A stretch of DNA of 64,000 bases, taken from contig JAGTTD010000015.1 of NCBI GenBank assembly GCA_018398585.1, positions 24,137,478-24,201,477 on the forward strand. Reading direction: 5' to 3'. The number at the start of each line of letters is the position of its first letter. The stretch's first letter is position 1. A program made the position numbers and the translations under genes. Positions 45,601-57,479 of this stretch are shown one piece after another. The notes under the pieces are model-generated. The model ran no database searches. It was not told the origin of the DNA and saw nothing but the letters and a program-made list of their open reading frames with translations. The stretch is from Simmondsia chinensis (taxonomy: Eukaryota > Streptophyta > Magnoliopsida > Caryophyllales > Simmondsiaceae).

Positions 45601-46269
45601 TGATAGACACGAGATTATGTTAAGAAAGTTTAGATGAAGAGCGTGTCATATAATGATCGCTTATTTATTTGAATTGGAATTCTTGATGCAAATATCGATA
45701 GCGAATCTCGACAGAATATGATCCTAACTTGTCTATCAAGGCCTTTCAATCAATTTAGGCCAGATACATTGAGTAATAGAGATCACTCACTATCTGAACC
45801 GATGAAAGCACAGTTTGAGAGAAAATTGGTCATGAGAACTAAGGAAAGACTTCACTTATCGTAAACATCTATCTCAGAAATTTGGAACCTCAAGAGGATA
45901 CAATAAAACATGAGTCAATATAGTTTGTTTCTTTTATAAAATCACTAGACATTAGTTTAAAAAAAAAAAAAAAAAGAAATTGCTGAGGTATTTAGATACT
46001 GTTGTTGCCAAGACTGGAAATCCAACATGACAAGGTATTCGATATCATGTCTCCTCTAGTTGTGACTAGTAGGTAGTTTACTAGTGTACTGGTGAATAGT
46101 TTTCAGTAAAGGTACCAAGAGATAGTAGTTTAAGTCGAGGAATGTAGTTTTGTATTTGAATAACTATCACGATGTACTTTAGAAATTTGATTTCTATCCA
46201 CTATTTGTTTTGAAATAGTTTTTCAGTTATTTTTTCAGAAACATAGACTAATAGTTATATAAATAAAAT
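45600..46269 (+). pseudogene. Possible gag remnant of copia G
   Basis: Short readable stretches (for example NMILTCLSRPFNQFRPD near 45712-45765) are reminiscent of copia gag, but I cannot confirm them. The CACTA element interrupts at 46270. Confidence 0.3.
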
Positions 46270-46560
46270 CACTACAACATAAATGGACATAGGCAACGAA
46301 AAATTTGCAACGGTAGTAAAAAGTACTGCCTAAACTAGTCCAAGGCAACACTTTCTATGTTGTTGCCTTCATCCTCAAATTTGATGTATAAATCTCATGG
46401 CAACGGTTCCAAAACCGTTGCCTTTGATGTTGAAGGCAATGGAAGTGAAAAACCATTGCATTTGCTCAACTAAAGGTAACGGTTAGTTGAGTGTTGCAGT
46501 AATAGGCAACACTTTCTAACTTGTTGCTTTTGTTGTTAGCTATACGGCATCAACTTTTAA
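46270..46560 (+). repeat. CACTA left terminus and subterminal repeats
   Basis: After CACTACAACA come repeated GGCAACG, TTGCAACGG, CCGTTGCC and GTTGCC words in both orientations. These are the usual transposase-binding clusters of CACTA ends. Confidence 0.88.
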
Positions 46561-49001
46561 ATGTTTCCTTTTTACCACGAGTCAATTTTTCATTATGCCA
46601 AGTAATTAATTAATTCCAGATCATGTGACAGTGAGTTCATTTTATATTTTTTTATTGATTAAATTGATTAATTAACTTATTGGTAAAATTGGATATGTAT
46701 CTAAATGATATAAATTTCATTATTGGATCCTATTTGATGTATGAAATTTGAATGTGGATTTGGGATAAGGGTGAGGCTGAAATTGAGGGCCATAATTTCA
46801 TTTTTTTTTTTTGTCGGCTTCATTAATTATAATTACAATTCCACTGTCCAATTCCATTTAATTGGGTTTTAATTAAAAAGCATATAGTCCAAGTTTTTAA
46901 TTACGAATTGTAATTCTTTATTAACTCTACTAATATGAAGTCCTGAATGTTGCAACTCAGTTATAAATATAGAAACCCAAGATGACTTGAAATAGGAACG
47001 CTTGACCCAATCTTTACTCAAAACTCAAAATGATTGTATTTGAGTATTTGAACCCAAAATGATATGACATGACCTCAGCCAGACCCGATCTAACTCAAAA
47101 TTGAAAGTATCCAAATTGATATATGCAAAATTGTAGATGATTTAAATATAAGCTGACACTAACTGATTCAAGTCTGACTTAAACGAGACCCAATGAAATT
47201 ACTCCAAAACCAGATATAATACAACCGAAATGACCTTATACCTTGAGATGATTGTAACTAAGATGACTTGACACGATTCAGTCCAATCTAATTCACTTGA
47301 CCAAATAGGAACTATCCAACCTTATTAACCTGAAACCAAGATGATTAGAGCCGTAAATCGCCCTACCCAAATTTAAACCCAACCCTAACCCAAATCTTAG
47401 AATGAACCCATCTAATTAACCCAAAAGTGGATATGACTTCAGCATCATATGCTTTAACCAACTAATACCCATATCGAATTGACTCGAAACTGGACATGAC
47501 TAGAATACTACTTGATCCAATTTAACCAAAGCCCTGGAATATAGAATGATCAAACTCGATTAATTCAAAACTTGAAACAATTAATTGTACTATTACGTTT
47601 TAACTTGCAGTTATGCAGTATGATTTTAATTTCATATGCTAAAAAATCCTCTAAATTTCTCTAACAAGTGATAATGTTTAAATATCAAATTCCTATGATA
47701 TAATTTATCTAAGAAGTATGAGACAAAACATTTTTTTTTTTTAATAATTGGTATTTTCATTCAACGGAGAATGCATACAAAATGGTTTACATCATCAAAA
47801 TGCAAAAGCATATTCTAACATATTCAAAAACATGAACCAAACAAAATCCTGCACTATATATAGCCCCTATGTTATGGTTCCTGCATCCCCAGGGCATCTG
47901 ATGAGGCTTGATCATTGCATCCAAGCTACCAAGGGTGAAGGTCTTGATCATGAGACAAAACTGTAAATTGCAATTACAATTTAGGGGTTACTTATATTTT
48001 AGTACCCCGATCTTTTTTGAAATTATAAAAAAGGATCCTAATATTTTTGAATTAGTATAAAGGCCCTAAATTTTTGTCATATTAATAAAATTGCCCCTAA
48101 TCTTTTGTAGTATTACTAAAAGTCCACTCTTCGGCATAATAACGCCTTTTTTGTCTACGAAATTGAAGTGCCAACTAGCCATTTTTTGTCCACTCTCCAA
48201 CGTAATAAAGCAGATAGTTTCTACATAAGATAATATATAATTGAATTTTATGCTTATAGGGTGAGAATAAGAGTATTAAAGGGTACTTTTATCATTTTAC
48301 TGTAGTATTAATTAAAAAAATTAGTTATTAATTCAGCTCTATCTATGGAAAATGATGTCTTTGGATAGGAGAATGACTTTTTTATTAATACAATAAAACA
48401 TAGGAATTTTTTAATATTTCGAAAATGTTGAAGTCCTTAATATTTTTGAAAACTCTAGGATACTAAATTGTAAATAATCCATAATTTATATACTGATAAT
48501 TTTAGTTTTCTTGGCCAAAAAAAAAAAAGTACAATGCAGTAATGACATTGGAGGGAAAACTTCCCGCGCACCATGCTTCTTCAGCCAAAAAGAATGCAGT
48601 TCCTTCCTCTTCTCCCTATTCATCTTCTCTTTTGATTTGGGTTCTCTCCACCAGTTTGGGAACCCTGTTGCTCACCATGTCACCTCCTCCTCTCCCTCTG
48701 GTTTAGGTATGCTGTGGTTCATCTTCTTTTATATTTCGTAATTACATCTTGGGTTTCGGCCTTGTGGAGGTGGCCAACGTTAATGTGGTTGCGTCCTTTG
48801 GTCATGTTTGCAATTACATGTTAATTTAGATTACTGTTTGAAGGTTTCCTTTATACACTTATGACTTTTAATCATTTTTATTCTAATTTGAAGTGTCCTA
48901 ACATTGTACTTGAGTCCATGTGTCTTTAGATAAAGAGTTTTGGGGGCTTTATTGACATAGTTCTAAAGGTTAGAGGGCTTTACATTATTAGTTCATGTTT
49001 G
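46561..49001. other. Non-coding CACTA interior, left part
   Basis: Between 46980 and 47560 is a degenerate array of 'ACCCAAAATGA / TGACTTGA / GACCCAAT' words of roughly 20-30 bp spacing. The part from 48000 to 48480 has two phrase-like repeats of 'CCTAATATTTTTGAA / CCCTAATCTTTTG'. No ORF with recognisable motifs was seen. Confidence 0.5.
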
Positions 49002-50360
49002 TGTTATGATTCAAGCTAATTTGAACCAAAACCTAGGGTTCAAAGAAGATAAAAGAGGAATTTGGGAGTTAGATGAGAAGAGAAGTGAATTTGAGATGAG
49101 AAATATAGAGAATAAGATGAGAGGTGGAGAGAAAATTAGAAATGAGAGAGAGAAATCACAATCAAATCATACAACAATCATGAAGATTACATTACAAGCT
49201 AACTACTTATATGTTGCTTGAGGCAGGAATTGCTCGGTGAGCTTGGTCTGATACCACTTACTTTCATTTACATTCTTAATCATTTACCCACTCATTTTTC
49301 ATATTTGGTTACCAGTGTTGTTGTTATGTCACATTAGTAGCATGTGGTAAATTGTTTCCATGGTTGCTCGGTGAGCTTGATTCTAAATTTGTGTGATTTG
49401 AGAGTCTCAACCTGTCCATTCAGAACTCTTGCATATTCCACACGATATACTTTCATTTTCTTAACTTGAGAAGGCTTAAATTTGTTCTGTGCTGTCCAGC
49501 TGATGTACAAACTAATTTTAGCTAGAGTCATTTTAATTTCTTGTTAATCTCCTTCATCCAAGCCTTTAGAAGCCCCCGAAGCTTGTGCATCTAATTCTTC
49601 CATTCAGAATTAACACCATAGATCTCCAAATACAGATTCAGACTCTGCCTAAATTCTGCAACCACACAGCCTAAGTTTAGAGCTCAATTCTCTTGCGAAT
49701 TTGCTGTCCAACACTGTCATTTCAGAGCCTATGCAGAAACCAGACCTCACCAAAGCATTAGGGGGTCTTCCAACTTCAATCATATTCCAATGACGTTCAA
49801 CTCTACTGGATCTTGTCTGAACCAGCCTAATTTTCAGCTCATTACCTGGCCTGTGAACTACAAACACTTTAATTCCCTTTCTAGAAACAAAACTTTGCCT
49901 CTGCTAAGCTTGCGAGTAAACTTGGGCCGCTTGATTAATGTTTTTCTCCAACTCAGCCACTTGTTTCAGCTCCATATAACCCTGATCTTCTTCTCCCAGA
50001 TCAAGAGGAACGTTGTCATAAGAGATTGTACTTTGATAAGTCACATCTCTACTTGAAGAAGGACACAAATCATCCCAATCTTGCAAATGCCTCAAATGAC
50101 AAAACGATTCAGCTGGCTTAAGTTCATAACCACCTTCTTCCGATTCAGGAGGAGGTCTTGTGCTTGGATAAGCATTTATTCCACACAAGGAACCTGCAAA
50201 GCACTCAAGGTATTGTTTGCCTTCTTCTAATTTGCTGCTGCAGCTATCAATTCCAAATTGGTTCTTAAGCTATTAAATGAATTCCCATCAGTGCACTACA
50301 GCAGTCGTTGGCTACCAACACCAAATACATTTAATCCTTCTCCTCCAGGATCAAATGGTC

Positions 50361-51957
50361 TCAAATTAGCCAGGCCAGACACCCTATTATTCTCTTAAGT
50401 TTTCCTTGCTTGAGGTTCTCTATCATAAGTCTGTGTAAAACATGATTATGCCGTACCACATTCTCTTTTATTGCTGCAATTGCATTCTCCTGAGCAATTG
50501 CATTCTTCTCCTTTTCTTTTGCACTAGAGCTTATAACAGAATTTACATCAACCTCTAGCACCTTAACCTGCTCATCTTGCTACTGAACCACCTCAACTTG
50601 ATCTAATGAATACACTGATGCTTCATTCCATTGATTTGCTGCTGCATTTATACATGAATTCAATGCTGAATGTGGTAGGTAAAGAGCTTCCCTTGATACT
50701 TGATCAATGCCCTTACATGGCACTTCCCTTGAGGACTCAATTCCACTTGAGAACTTTGTCAATTGAGTTGTTCAAATAAGCCATCGAGCTGCCGATCCTT
50801 TTTTTAAAATGCCGATCCAAACATTCCTCCCAAGAACGCTGTATTGTTGCAAACATCTCCTATACTCGAAGCTTATATTGCTCAAGCTGATTTGCTTCAG
50901 TTTTAACTCCCGCTTCAGCAATGCACCCTGCAGTAGAACTAGCAATAGAATCAACAGCAACTTGTTCTGCATTTGGTAGCTCTGCAGTGCAATTTCCATG
51001 ATTTAAGGCTGAACTTGTATCATGGCTGCCAAACTTGGATCCTCTCCTAGCCCTCTTGATACTTCTTTGGATCCAAGAAAATGCTCCAAGCCTATGAATA
51101 GACATCAATAACACCTCAAGCTACTTCAATCACAACCTATTGTACTCATAAAGCCTTCCAAGAACTTCTTCATTTGCCTCAAGTTGTAAAAAATCTAGAG
51201 CAATGCCTTTGTAGCTCAAAATTGGCCTTTCCAAGGCCCTTAACCTCTTACTTGAGTAGCACTTCTTTTGGTTGAGGTGAAGTATCAAGCTAATTTCAAT
51301 ATCTTGCAGCAATTTGAGCTTAAGTCTCAACTTCCTTGTACTAAATATTCCAATGTGCACTAGAGACTTAATTTTAGCACCAAAATGTGGTTCCATAGCT
51401 TGTACTTCTAGCTGTATTGCTATGATTTCATATTGGTCTGCACTAATTCGTGGTCCACATTCACCAATTACATCCTCACTTGCATCAGAACTCGGATTAC
51501 GTGACCATCCAGCAGCAATTGGTTTGATTTCAGTCAGATTCCAGTTCAAGCTCGATTGTTCTTGATTCATTTTAGACATAGCCACGTTGCCTCCATAATT
51601 TCCAACCAATGCATCACACACAACTTGAGTTACTGGTTTTACACTAAGCTGATTCACCTTTGCCACATTAAAGCTCGAATTGAATTCGTATCTGGCAGAA
51701 TTAGTTGAATCTGGTGCTGCTAACTTATGTTACTTAGAATACGGCAACTCTGCGAATTGTATACTCACATTCCTATTGATTTGCTCCTGAATTTGGAGCT
51801 ACTTTTGCACATATTGCTGCTGCGATCTTGGCAAGGTCATCTTGAATTTTTGTGTGAGCTGCTGCTTTTGCTGTTGAATTCTTGCACTTTGTTCTTGCTG
51901 AATTGAATTAACAGCAACCTCACCAACTCCAATTGCTAAGCTCCTTACGTAGATCAT
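50361..51957 (-). pseudogene. Unknown ORF of element E
   Basis: I do not recognise this protein. Reading starts at about 51957 with an N-terminal Gln-rich, coiled-coil-like part (VAVNSIQQEQSARIQQQKQQ). Stops lie near 51790 and 51730. It continues through 51666-51130 (178 residues: VCDALVGNYGGNVAMSKMNQ, KLLQDIEISLILHL, EANEEVLGRLYEYNRL). A shifted frame follows at 51114-50860 (RSIKRARRGSKFGSHD). Further broken pieces reach 50361. No zinc knuckle, protease or reverse transcriptase motif is visible. By position it occupies the gag place of a non-autonomous LTR element. It shows no RRM, unlike K and F. Confidence 0.45.
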
Positions 51958-52073
51958 GATTGATTTAACAACTCAACTTAATTGAAGGAAGTTCAGTTAA
52001 ATTGAATGCGAATGCTCAAGTCTCAACGAAGAAGTAGCTGATTTTTTTTCCAGAGATAACAAGAATCCAAAAA

Positions 52074-52129
52074 AAAGGGAACAAGGAACATGCCCAATGC
52101 CTCAAGGGCTCTCACTTACGCAGGGTCTT

Positions 52130-52167
<38 letters not shown>

Positions 52168-52350
52168 GAGGATGTACACAACCTTCCCCCTTCAGGGTAT
52201 TAACCTAAAGAGAGGCTGTTTCCTAGTACCTCCAACCTAAGGGTAAGGACTTCCCAGGAGGTCACCCATCCTGGTACTGCTCTCGCCCAAGCACGCTTAA
52301 CTTCGGAGTTCTAATGGGATCTGGTGACGGCATGCTGGTGCCCTCTTTGG
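52074..52350 (-). mobile_element. 5S rRNA-derived SINE with RTE-like 3' tail and 17-bp target duplication
   Basis: It is flanked by TAACAAGAATCCAAAAA at 52057-52073 and 52351-52367. On the minus strand, 52340-52247 reads as most of a plant 5S rRNA: ACCAGCATG...AGATCCCATTAGAACTCCG, AGTTAAGCGTGCTTGGGCGA, and CAGGATGGGTGACCTCCTGG. The A box, intermediate element and C box of the 5S internal Pol III promoter are nearly unchanged. The remainder has GGAAACAGCC, GTTGTGTACATCCTCA, a 35-base C run and GACCCTGCGTAAGTGAGAGC, then TTGAGGCATTGGGC. This is the same order as the 3' end of the RTE LINE copies. It inserted into element E. Confidence 0.9.
52132..52166. repeat. Homopolymer G tract
   Basis: 35 G on the plus strand within the SINE tail. 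It sits at the same place as the C run in the LINE at 59415-59432. Confidence 0.9.
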
Positions 52351-52481
52351 TAACAAGAATCCAAAAAGTGAACTCCTAATCAATTCGCAATGCAATCAAG
52401 GATATTTGATATCAAATCACCTTGATCCAAGCATGTACAACAAACTGAAGAATTTCAACTTAATTGATAGCCTAAAACGAG

Positions 52482-52494
52482 GCTCTGATACCAA
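52482..52494 (-). promoter_or_regulatory. Initiator-Met primer binding site of element E
   Basis: The minus strand reads TTGGTATCAGAGC, six bases from the LTR start at 52501. Confidence 0.88.
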
Positions 52495-53184
52495 TTATCT
52501 TGTTCCGAGTTTAATTTTGAATCATGAACTAAGGATCAAGATCAATTAAGATCTTAATCTAGGAGAAAGAGAGATAAGATGAGAAAAAGAAGGGAAGGGA
52601 GACGAGAGAGAGAGAAATATCCAAAAGATATTTTGTATTTATCAAAGTTATGCATTCCAATGAAGAACACAACTACTTATAACCACCTAATGCTAATGGC
52701 GGCTAAGACACTTACATAGAAATAGTTGCAACCTGCTAAATCCAATCTAACTACAACTGAAATCGATCAAGATTGAATATACTTAACCCCTCTAATATCT
52801 AGGATCGTGATAGATTGTTATTGTTACATTTTGTACTTTTGAGGATACCTTGTCGTTAACTCTTTGTAAATTTTTTCTATTTTAATTAGTTGATTTTTAA
52901 TTAAATACGAGTAAACTGTTTGCATGCTGTGGTTGGTCTACCCGTTATTATTGCAATGATGTGAAGAGAATGTGAAGAATAGTCTTTTATACATGAATGA
53001 ATATGGATTTTGCTAGAACATTAGAGCCCTTAAATAGGTTCCGAGGTTGGAACATTGGAGCCCTTAAATTGGTGCATGAGTTTGATTGACTATGTCTTAG
53101 CTAATAAAAGAATTCTAATTTATTATTTTCTGTTAAACTTTTATTTTGTTTAACCTGCTAATTGTATTTCTATAGTAGAAAACT

Positions 53185-53575
53185 ATGGAAAAAAAGAAAT
53201 GTACTCCAATACAAACCGATAACTGCTCAAATTTCCAAGAGGTGGAAATTTCTACCCGAATGAATGAGTATGAAAAACAAAGGATGACATGGATAGAACA
53301 AAATATGGAAAAAATGAAATCGGTAGGCCTTGTTGAAAAGGCTAATGCCTTGAAAAATGGAGTGGAGAAGAAACGAAAAAAAATTAAGGCCAGAAAATCC
53401 CAAGGCAAATGTTGATCAAGACAAGGACTATACACCTAATGATGATGTCGAAGACGAGAACTTAAATTACGCAAGTAGAGTTGGGAACAAGATTTCTAGA
53501 AGCAGAAGAACTGAGAATTCTCAATGTGTGAAGGTAGTTCCACTTTATCTTTTCATGATTTTTATGTATGTGTAA
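53185..53575 (+). pseudogene. CACTA-associated basic ORF (first ORF)
   Basis: Two overlapping frames (53185-53415 and 53357-53575) read through as one protein with a frameshift near 53400. Features are MNEYEKQRMTWIEQNMEKMK, then a Lys/Arg-rich run (KKRKKIKARKS), then NVDQDKDYTPNDDVEDENLN. The 'R-x-x-x-I-x-x-N-x-x-x-L-G' layout followed by a basic run and DYTP resembles ORFs often found beside plant CACTA transposases. The function is unknown to me. It lies on the same strand, 5' of the transposase. Confidence 0.45.
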
Positions 53576-53796
53576 GTACTAATGCATTGACCTTTTTCAT
53601 GTTCATTACTATCTTATATGAATTAGTTTAACTTTATTTATTCCTTTTGGTTGTAATTCTGACCAAAATTTGCGTTGTATTATATGTACTGCCTTCTAAT
53701 ATAAAGTTCTCAAGCTTATTGTATTTCACATTACTATACATACTAATATCATTTTTTTATATAACTCCCAGATAGTTTTAAGTTATGGAATAAATA

Positions 53797-56700
53797 GAGA
53801 AGAGTTGGATGGATGCACCAAGAAATAGTGATACTTATATTAATGGAGTTGAAAAGTTTCTTGATTCTGCATTTTCTAAAGTACACGTTGATCATACCTC
53901 TGAGGAAAAAGATGAACCAGAATCTTATGTCCTTGTGTAAAATATTTGAATCGTTATTTTCACTACAAAGCTATGGTATTTGAGCACTTGATAATTAAGG
54001 GGTTCAAGAAAGGTTATAAAGTATGGGATTTTCATGGTGAAGGATTATCTTTTAGAATCATTGGGTCTCAACAACACAGACGTGATATTATGCAAGATGA
54101 TTGTGATTCTATGAATGAGATGGTACATGAATTTTTTAGAGAAATGGTACAAGAAACCACTAGCTTCAAAGCAAGAGAAGCTAGAAAAGGTCCTGATGCA
54201 AATACTAAAAAGTTCTTTAGATTGGTAGAAGATGCACAACAAAAGCTATATCCCGGCTGTGAGAATTTTTTAGTGTTGTCTTTCATCATCCGACTTTATC
54301 ATTTGAAGTGCAAATATGCATAGAGTAATTCTTCATTTACTGAATTATTGGAGACAATAAAGGAGGCTTTTCTTTTTGCACAATTTCCCCAAACTTTTAA
54401 CAAGGCTAGAAAAATGATTAAAGACCTAGAATTAGATTATAAAAGGATAGATGCATACCCAAATGATTGCATGCTCTTTTGGAAAGAACATGAAAAGATA
54501 CTTCGTGCTGTATATGTGGTGCTTCTAGGTGGAATTTGGGTGATAATCAACAAGCTAATCATAGTATTGCTTCAGGCTATAGGCTTTCTGCCAAGGTTTT
54601 GAGATATTTTCCTTTGAAAGATCGACTCCAAAGATTGTTCATGTCTTCCCAAACAGCAAGTTCCGTGACCTGGCATGATAGAGAGCGCCCTAAAGATGGA
54701 AAGTTGCATCATCCTGCTGATGGACAAGCATGGAAAGATTTTGATTCTTTGCATCATGATTTTGCAGCTGATCCGTGCAATGTGAGGCTAGGACGTATGA
54801 GTGATGGCTTTAATCCTTTTAGGACAATGAATGTTGCTTATAGTATATGGCCAGTTGTGTTATCAATTTACAACTTGCCACCGCGGTTGTGCAATAAAGC
54901 TGAGTTTTTTATGATGTCCATGCGTATACCTGGGCCTTATTCTCCTAGATATGACATTGATGTTTACTTGCAACCCTTGATTGAAGAGTTAAATGAGCTA
55001 TGGGAGGTTGGCATAGATACTTATGATGCTTCAATGGATGAGACTTTTATTATGCGTGCAGCTTTTTTATGGACAATTAATGATTTTCCTGCATATGCCA
55101 TGTTGTCTGGGTGGAGTATAAAGGGGAAGATGGCATGCCCTTGTTGTAATTATGATACATGCTCTTGATATTTGAAATACAGTAGAAAGACTTGTTATCC
55201 AGGGGCTCGAAGGTTTCTAGACAATACACAACCTTGGTGCCGTAACAAAGGTTCCTTTGATGGTAATGTAGAGTTAGGGCCTGCACCCTCTAGTATGTCT
55301 GGAGTTGATATTTTGGAAAATTTGGAGAGTTTTGTGAACAAGTTTGGGAAGAAGAAAAAGAAGAATAACAATAGAGACAGCCCATGGAAGAAGAAGTTCA
55401 TATTCTTTCAATTGTCATATTGGAAGCATAACAATTTGCGCCATAATCTTGATGTAATACATATAGAAAAGAATATATGTGATAATATATTAGAAACACT
55501 TCTTGATGTTCTAGGGAAGACAAAAGATCACGTAAATTCTCGTTTTGATTTGCGAGACATGGGCATTAGAAAAGAGCTTCACCCAAAATGGTTAGATGAT
55601 CAAAGACGCGTTGCTCTACCAAGAGCAGGCTTTTCACTTTCAAGTGAAGAGAAAAGTTTGTTTTGTGATGTCATAAAAAGTGCTAAGTTTCCAAGTGGTT
55701 GTGCAGTGAACATCTCTAGACGTGTGAACTCTGAAGAAAGGAAAATTTCTGGGTATAAGAGTCATGCTCACTTCTTAATTCATTATTTACTTCCAGTTTC
55801 AGTCTGGAGACTCTTGCCAAAGCCTATGGCTCTAACGATGATTAGATTGAGTGCCTTTTTTAAATGGTTATGTAGCAAAGTCATTAGCACTCAAGAACAC
55901 GAGCATTTACAATATGAAATTCTAGATGTATTGTGTATGATTGAGAAAACTTTTGTTCCAAGTTTCCTTGACATAATGGTGCATTTGCTCATTCACTTGG
56001 TGAATGAAGTACAGCTTGGAGGCCCTTGTAGTATCGATGGATGTTCTCTCGGGAGAGATACCTAGAAAAATTAAAGTCCTATGTCAAAAATAAATGTCGG
56101 TTGGAGGGTTCCATTGCAGAGGGGTACTTGGCAGAGGAATGCCTTACATTTTGTACAAGACATCTCCGTCATGATGTGCAGGCACAGAGCGATCAACCTT
56201 CCTGAAATCGACATACTATTGATTGTGGTTCTTCGTCTGCTTTGTCATCTATTTTTCCTTCCAAAGGTCGTCCTATTGGCGGAAAGAAGCATAGTGGAGG
56301 AAAAGATTTAATTTGGATGACCGCACTTGGACCCGAGCACATCGATATGTGTTATTCAATTGCGATCAAATTGATGAATACGCTCGGTAAGTAATCTAAT
56401 GTTAGAATGTTTCTCGATTTACACTTGAAATTCGAAGCTAAATGTCTGATAACCTCTCATTTTTCTCAAACAGTGAGCATCAAGATCTAAGCAATAATCA
56501 AGGTAAAAGAACTAGATTTACAAGGGCACGAGATCATAGTGAAGGTTTGATTTATTGGATTCGGCATCATCTAGAGAATGAGAATATATCTGCACAAGTT
56601 AAAGCATTGTCAAGAGGGAGGCCCCAATTATAGTGCAAGAAGATTCACTAGGTATCTAATCAATGGTTACAGATTCCATATAGCAGCACGCGATTCTAAA

Positions 56701-57282
56701 TTGAAAACTCAATGTAGTGGAGTCACCTTGACTGCACTAACTCGAAGTTTTACTAGTTCTAGAGATAAAAATCCTATAATGGGAAATGTTAGCTACTATG
56801 GAGTTGTGAAGGATATCATTGAGTTGGATTATTTTGGGCAATTTAAAGTTGTGTGGTTTCAGTGTGACTGGTTTGATGATCAGCAAGATGACTATGGTTT
56901 GACACGTGTAAATTTTGGTAGAACACACTACTCAAATCCGTTTGTGATGGCTTCCCGGGTGAATCAAGTTTTCTATGTGCAAGATCCTATTGATGAAAAT
57001 TGGAATTATGTGATGAAAGCTAATCCCAGAGACTTATTTGACGTCAATGAAGAATCAAATGCAACCTTTGGAGAGTCGTATTGGAGCGAGACCGTTGATA
57101 TTGGATCTAATTATGGTATCCCCACGACTGATCATATCTTGAATTGGTCAAGGCCTGACCTACCTGCCTCGACTACTGAAATTCCATTACATATTCTAAA
57201 TTCACAGCCGGAACTAGATGAGTTGGATGATGATGAGATTGTAGATGATACTGATTGGGATTATATGGATGCTACTTCTTGA
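53797..57282 (+). pseudogene. CACTA tnp2-type transposase (TNPD-like)
   Basis: The transposase would bind and cut the element ends. The N-terminal transposase-associated domain is at about 53797-54085 (EKSWMDAPRNSDTYINGVEK, FEHLIIKGFKKGYKVWDFHG). The linker reads DLELDYKRIDAYPNDCMLFW (54420-54485). The core Transposase_21 domain is at 54595-55168: PLKDRLQRLFMSSQTAS, WHDRERPKDGKLHHPADGQ, VRLGRMSDGFNPFRTMN, IPGPYSPRYDIDVYLQPLIE, GWSIKGKMACPCC. The domain continues 55172-56065 (HNLDVIHIEKNICDNILETL). Then come a shifted segment to about 56390 and the C-terminal DUF4216-like part at 56578-57282. Stops lie near 53937, 54320 and 55166, and shifts near 54530, 56060 and 56620. The size fits the family, but the gene is broken. 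Confidence 0.92.
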
Positions 57283-57479
57283 GCCAAACGTTTTGCATTT
57301 TGAAATGGAGAATCTTGTAAGTGCATATGCATATTTGTTAACAATGCACACACGATCCATGTTTATTTGATTTTCTTTATTAGTCTAACTTTTTATTTAT
57401 CATTGATATTTTATTATTTCCTTGTATTTTCCAACTATTATTTTACATATGATTTATTTATTGAAATGTTTAACCCTAA

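Larger units (their letters stand above)
49002..52812 (-). mobile_element. Non-autonomous LTR retrotransposon E (minus strand)
   Basis: The 5' LTR is 52501-52812 (plus coordinates TGTTCCGAG...ATCGTGATA), with a primer site at 52482-52494. A related, truncated LTR starts at 49002 (TGTTATGATTC). Flanks GTTTG (48997-49001) and GATTG (52813-52817) match at four of five positions. The internal region has degenerate reading frames without pol motifs, and carries a 5S-derived SINE. The LTR purine-rich block (AGAGATAAGATGAG) resembles that of element F. Confidence 0.65.

Noticed and set aside
52247..52340. A functional 5S rRNA gene
   Set aside because: The first ~20 bases and the 3' end diverge, a foreign tail is attached, and target duplications bound it. 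It is a SINE head, not an rRNA locus.
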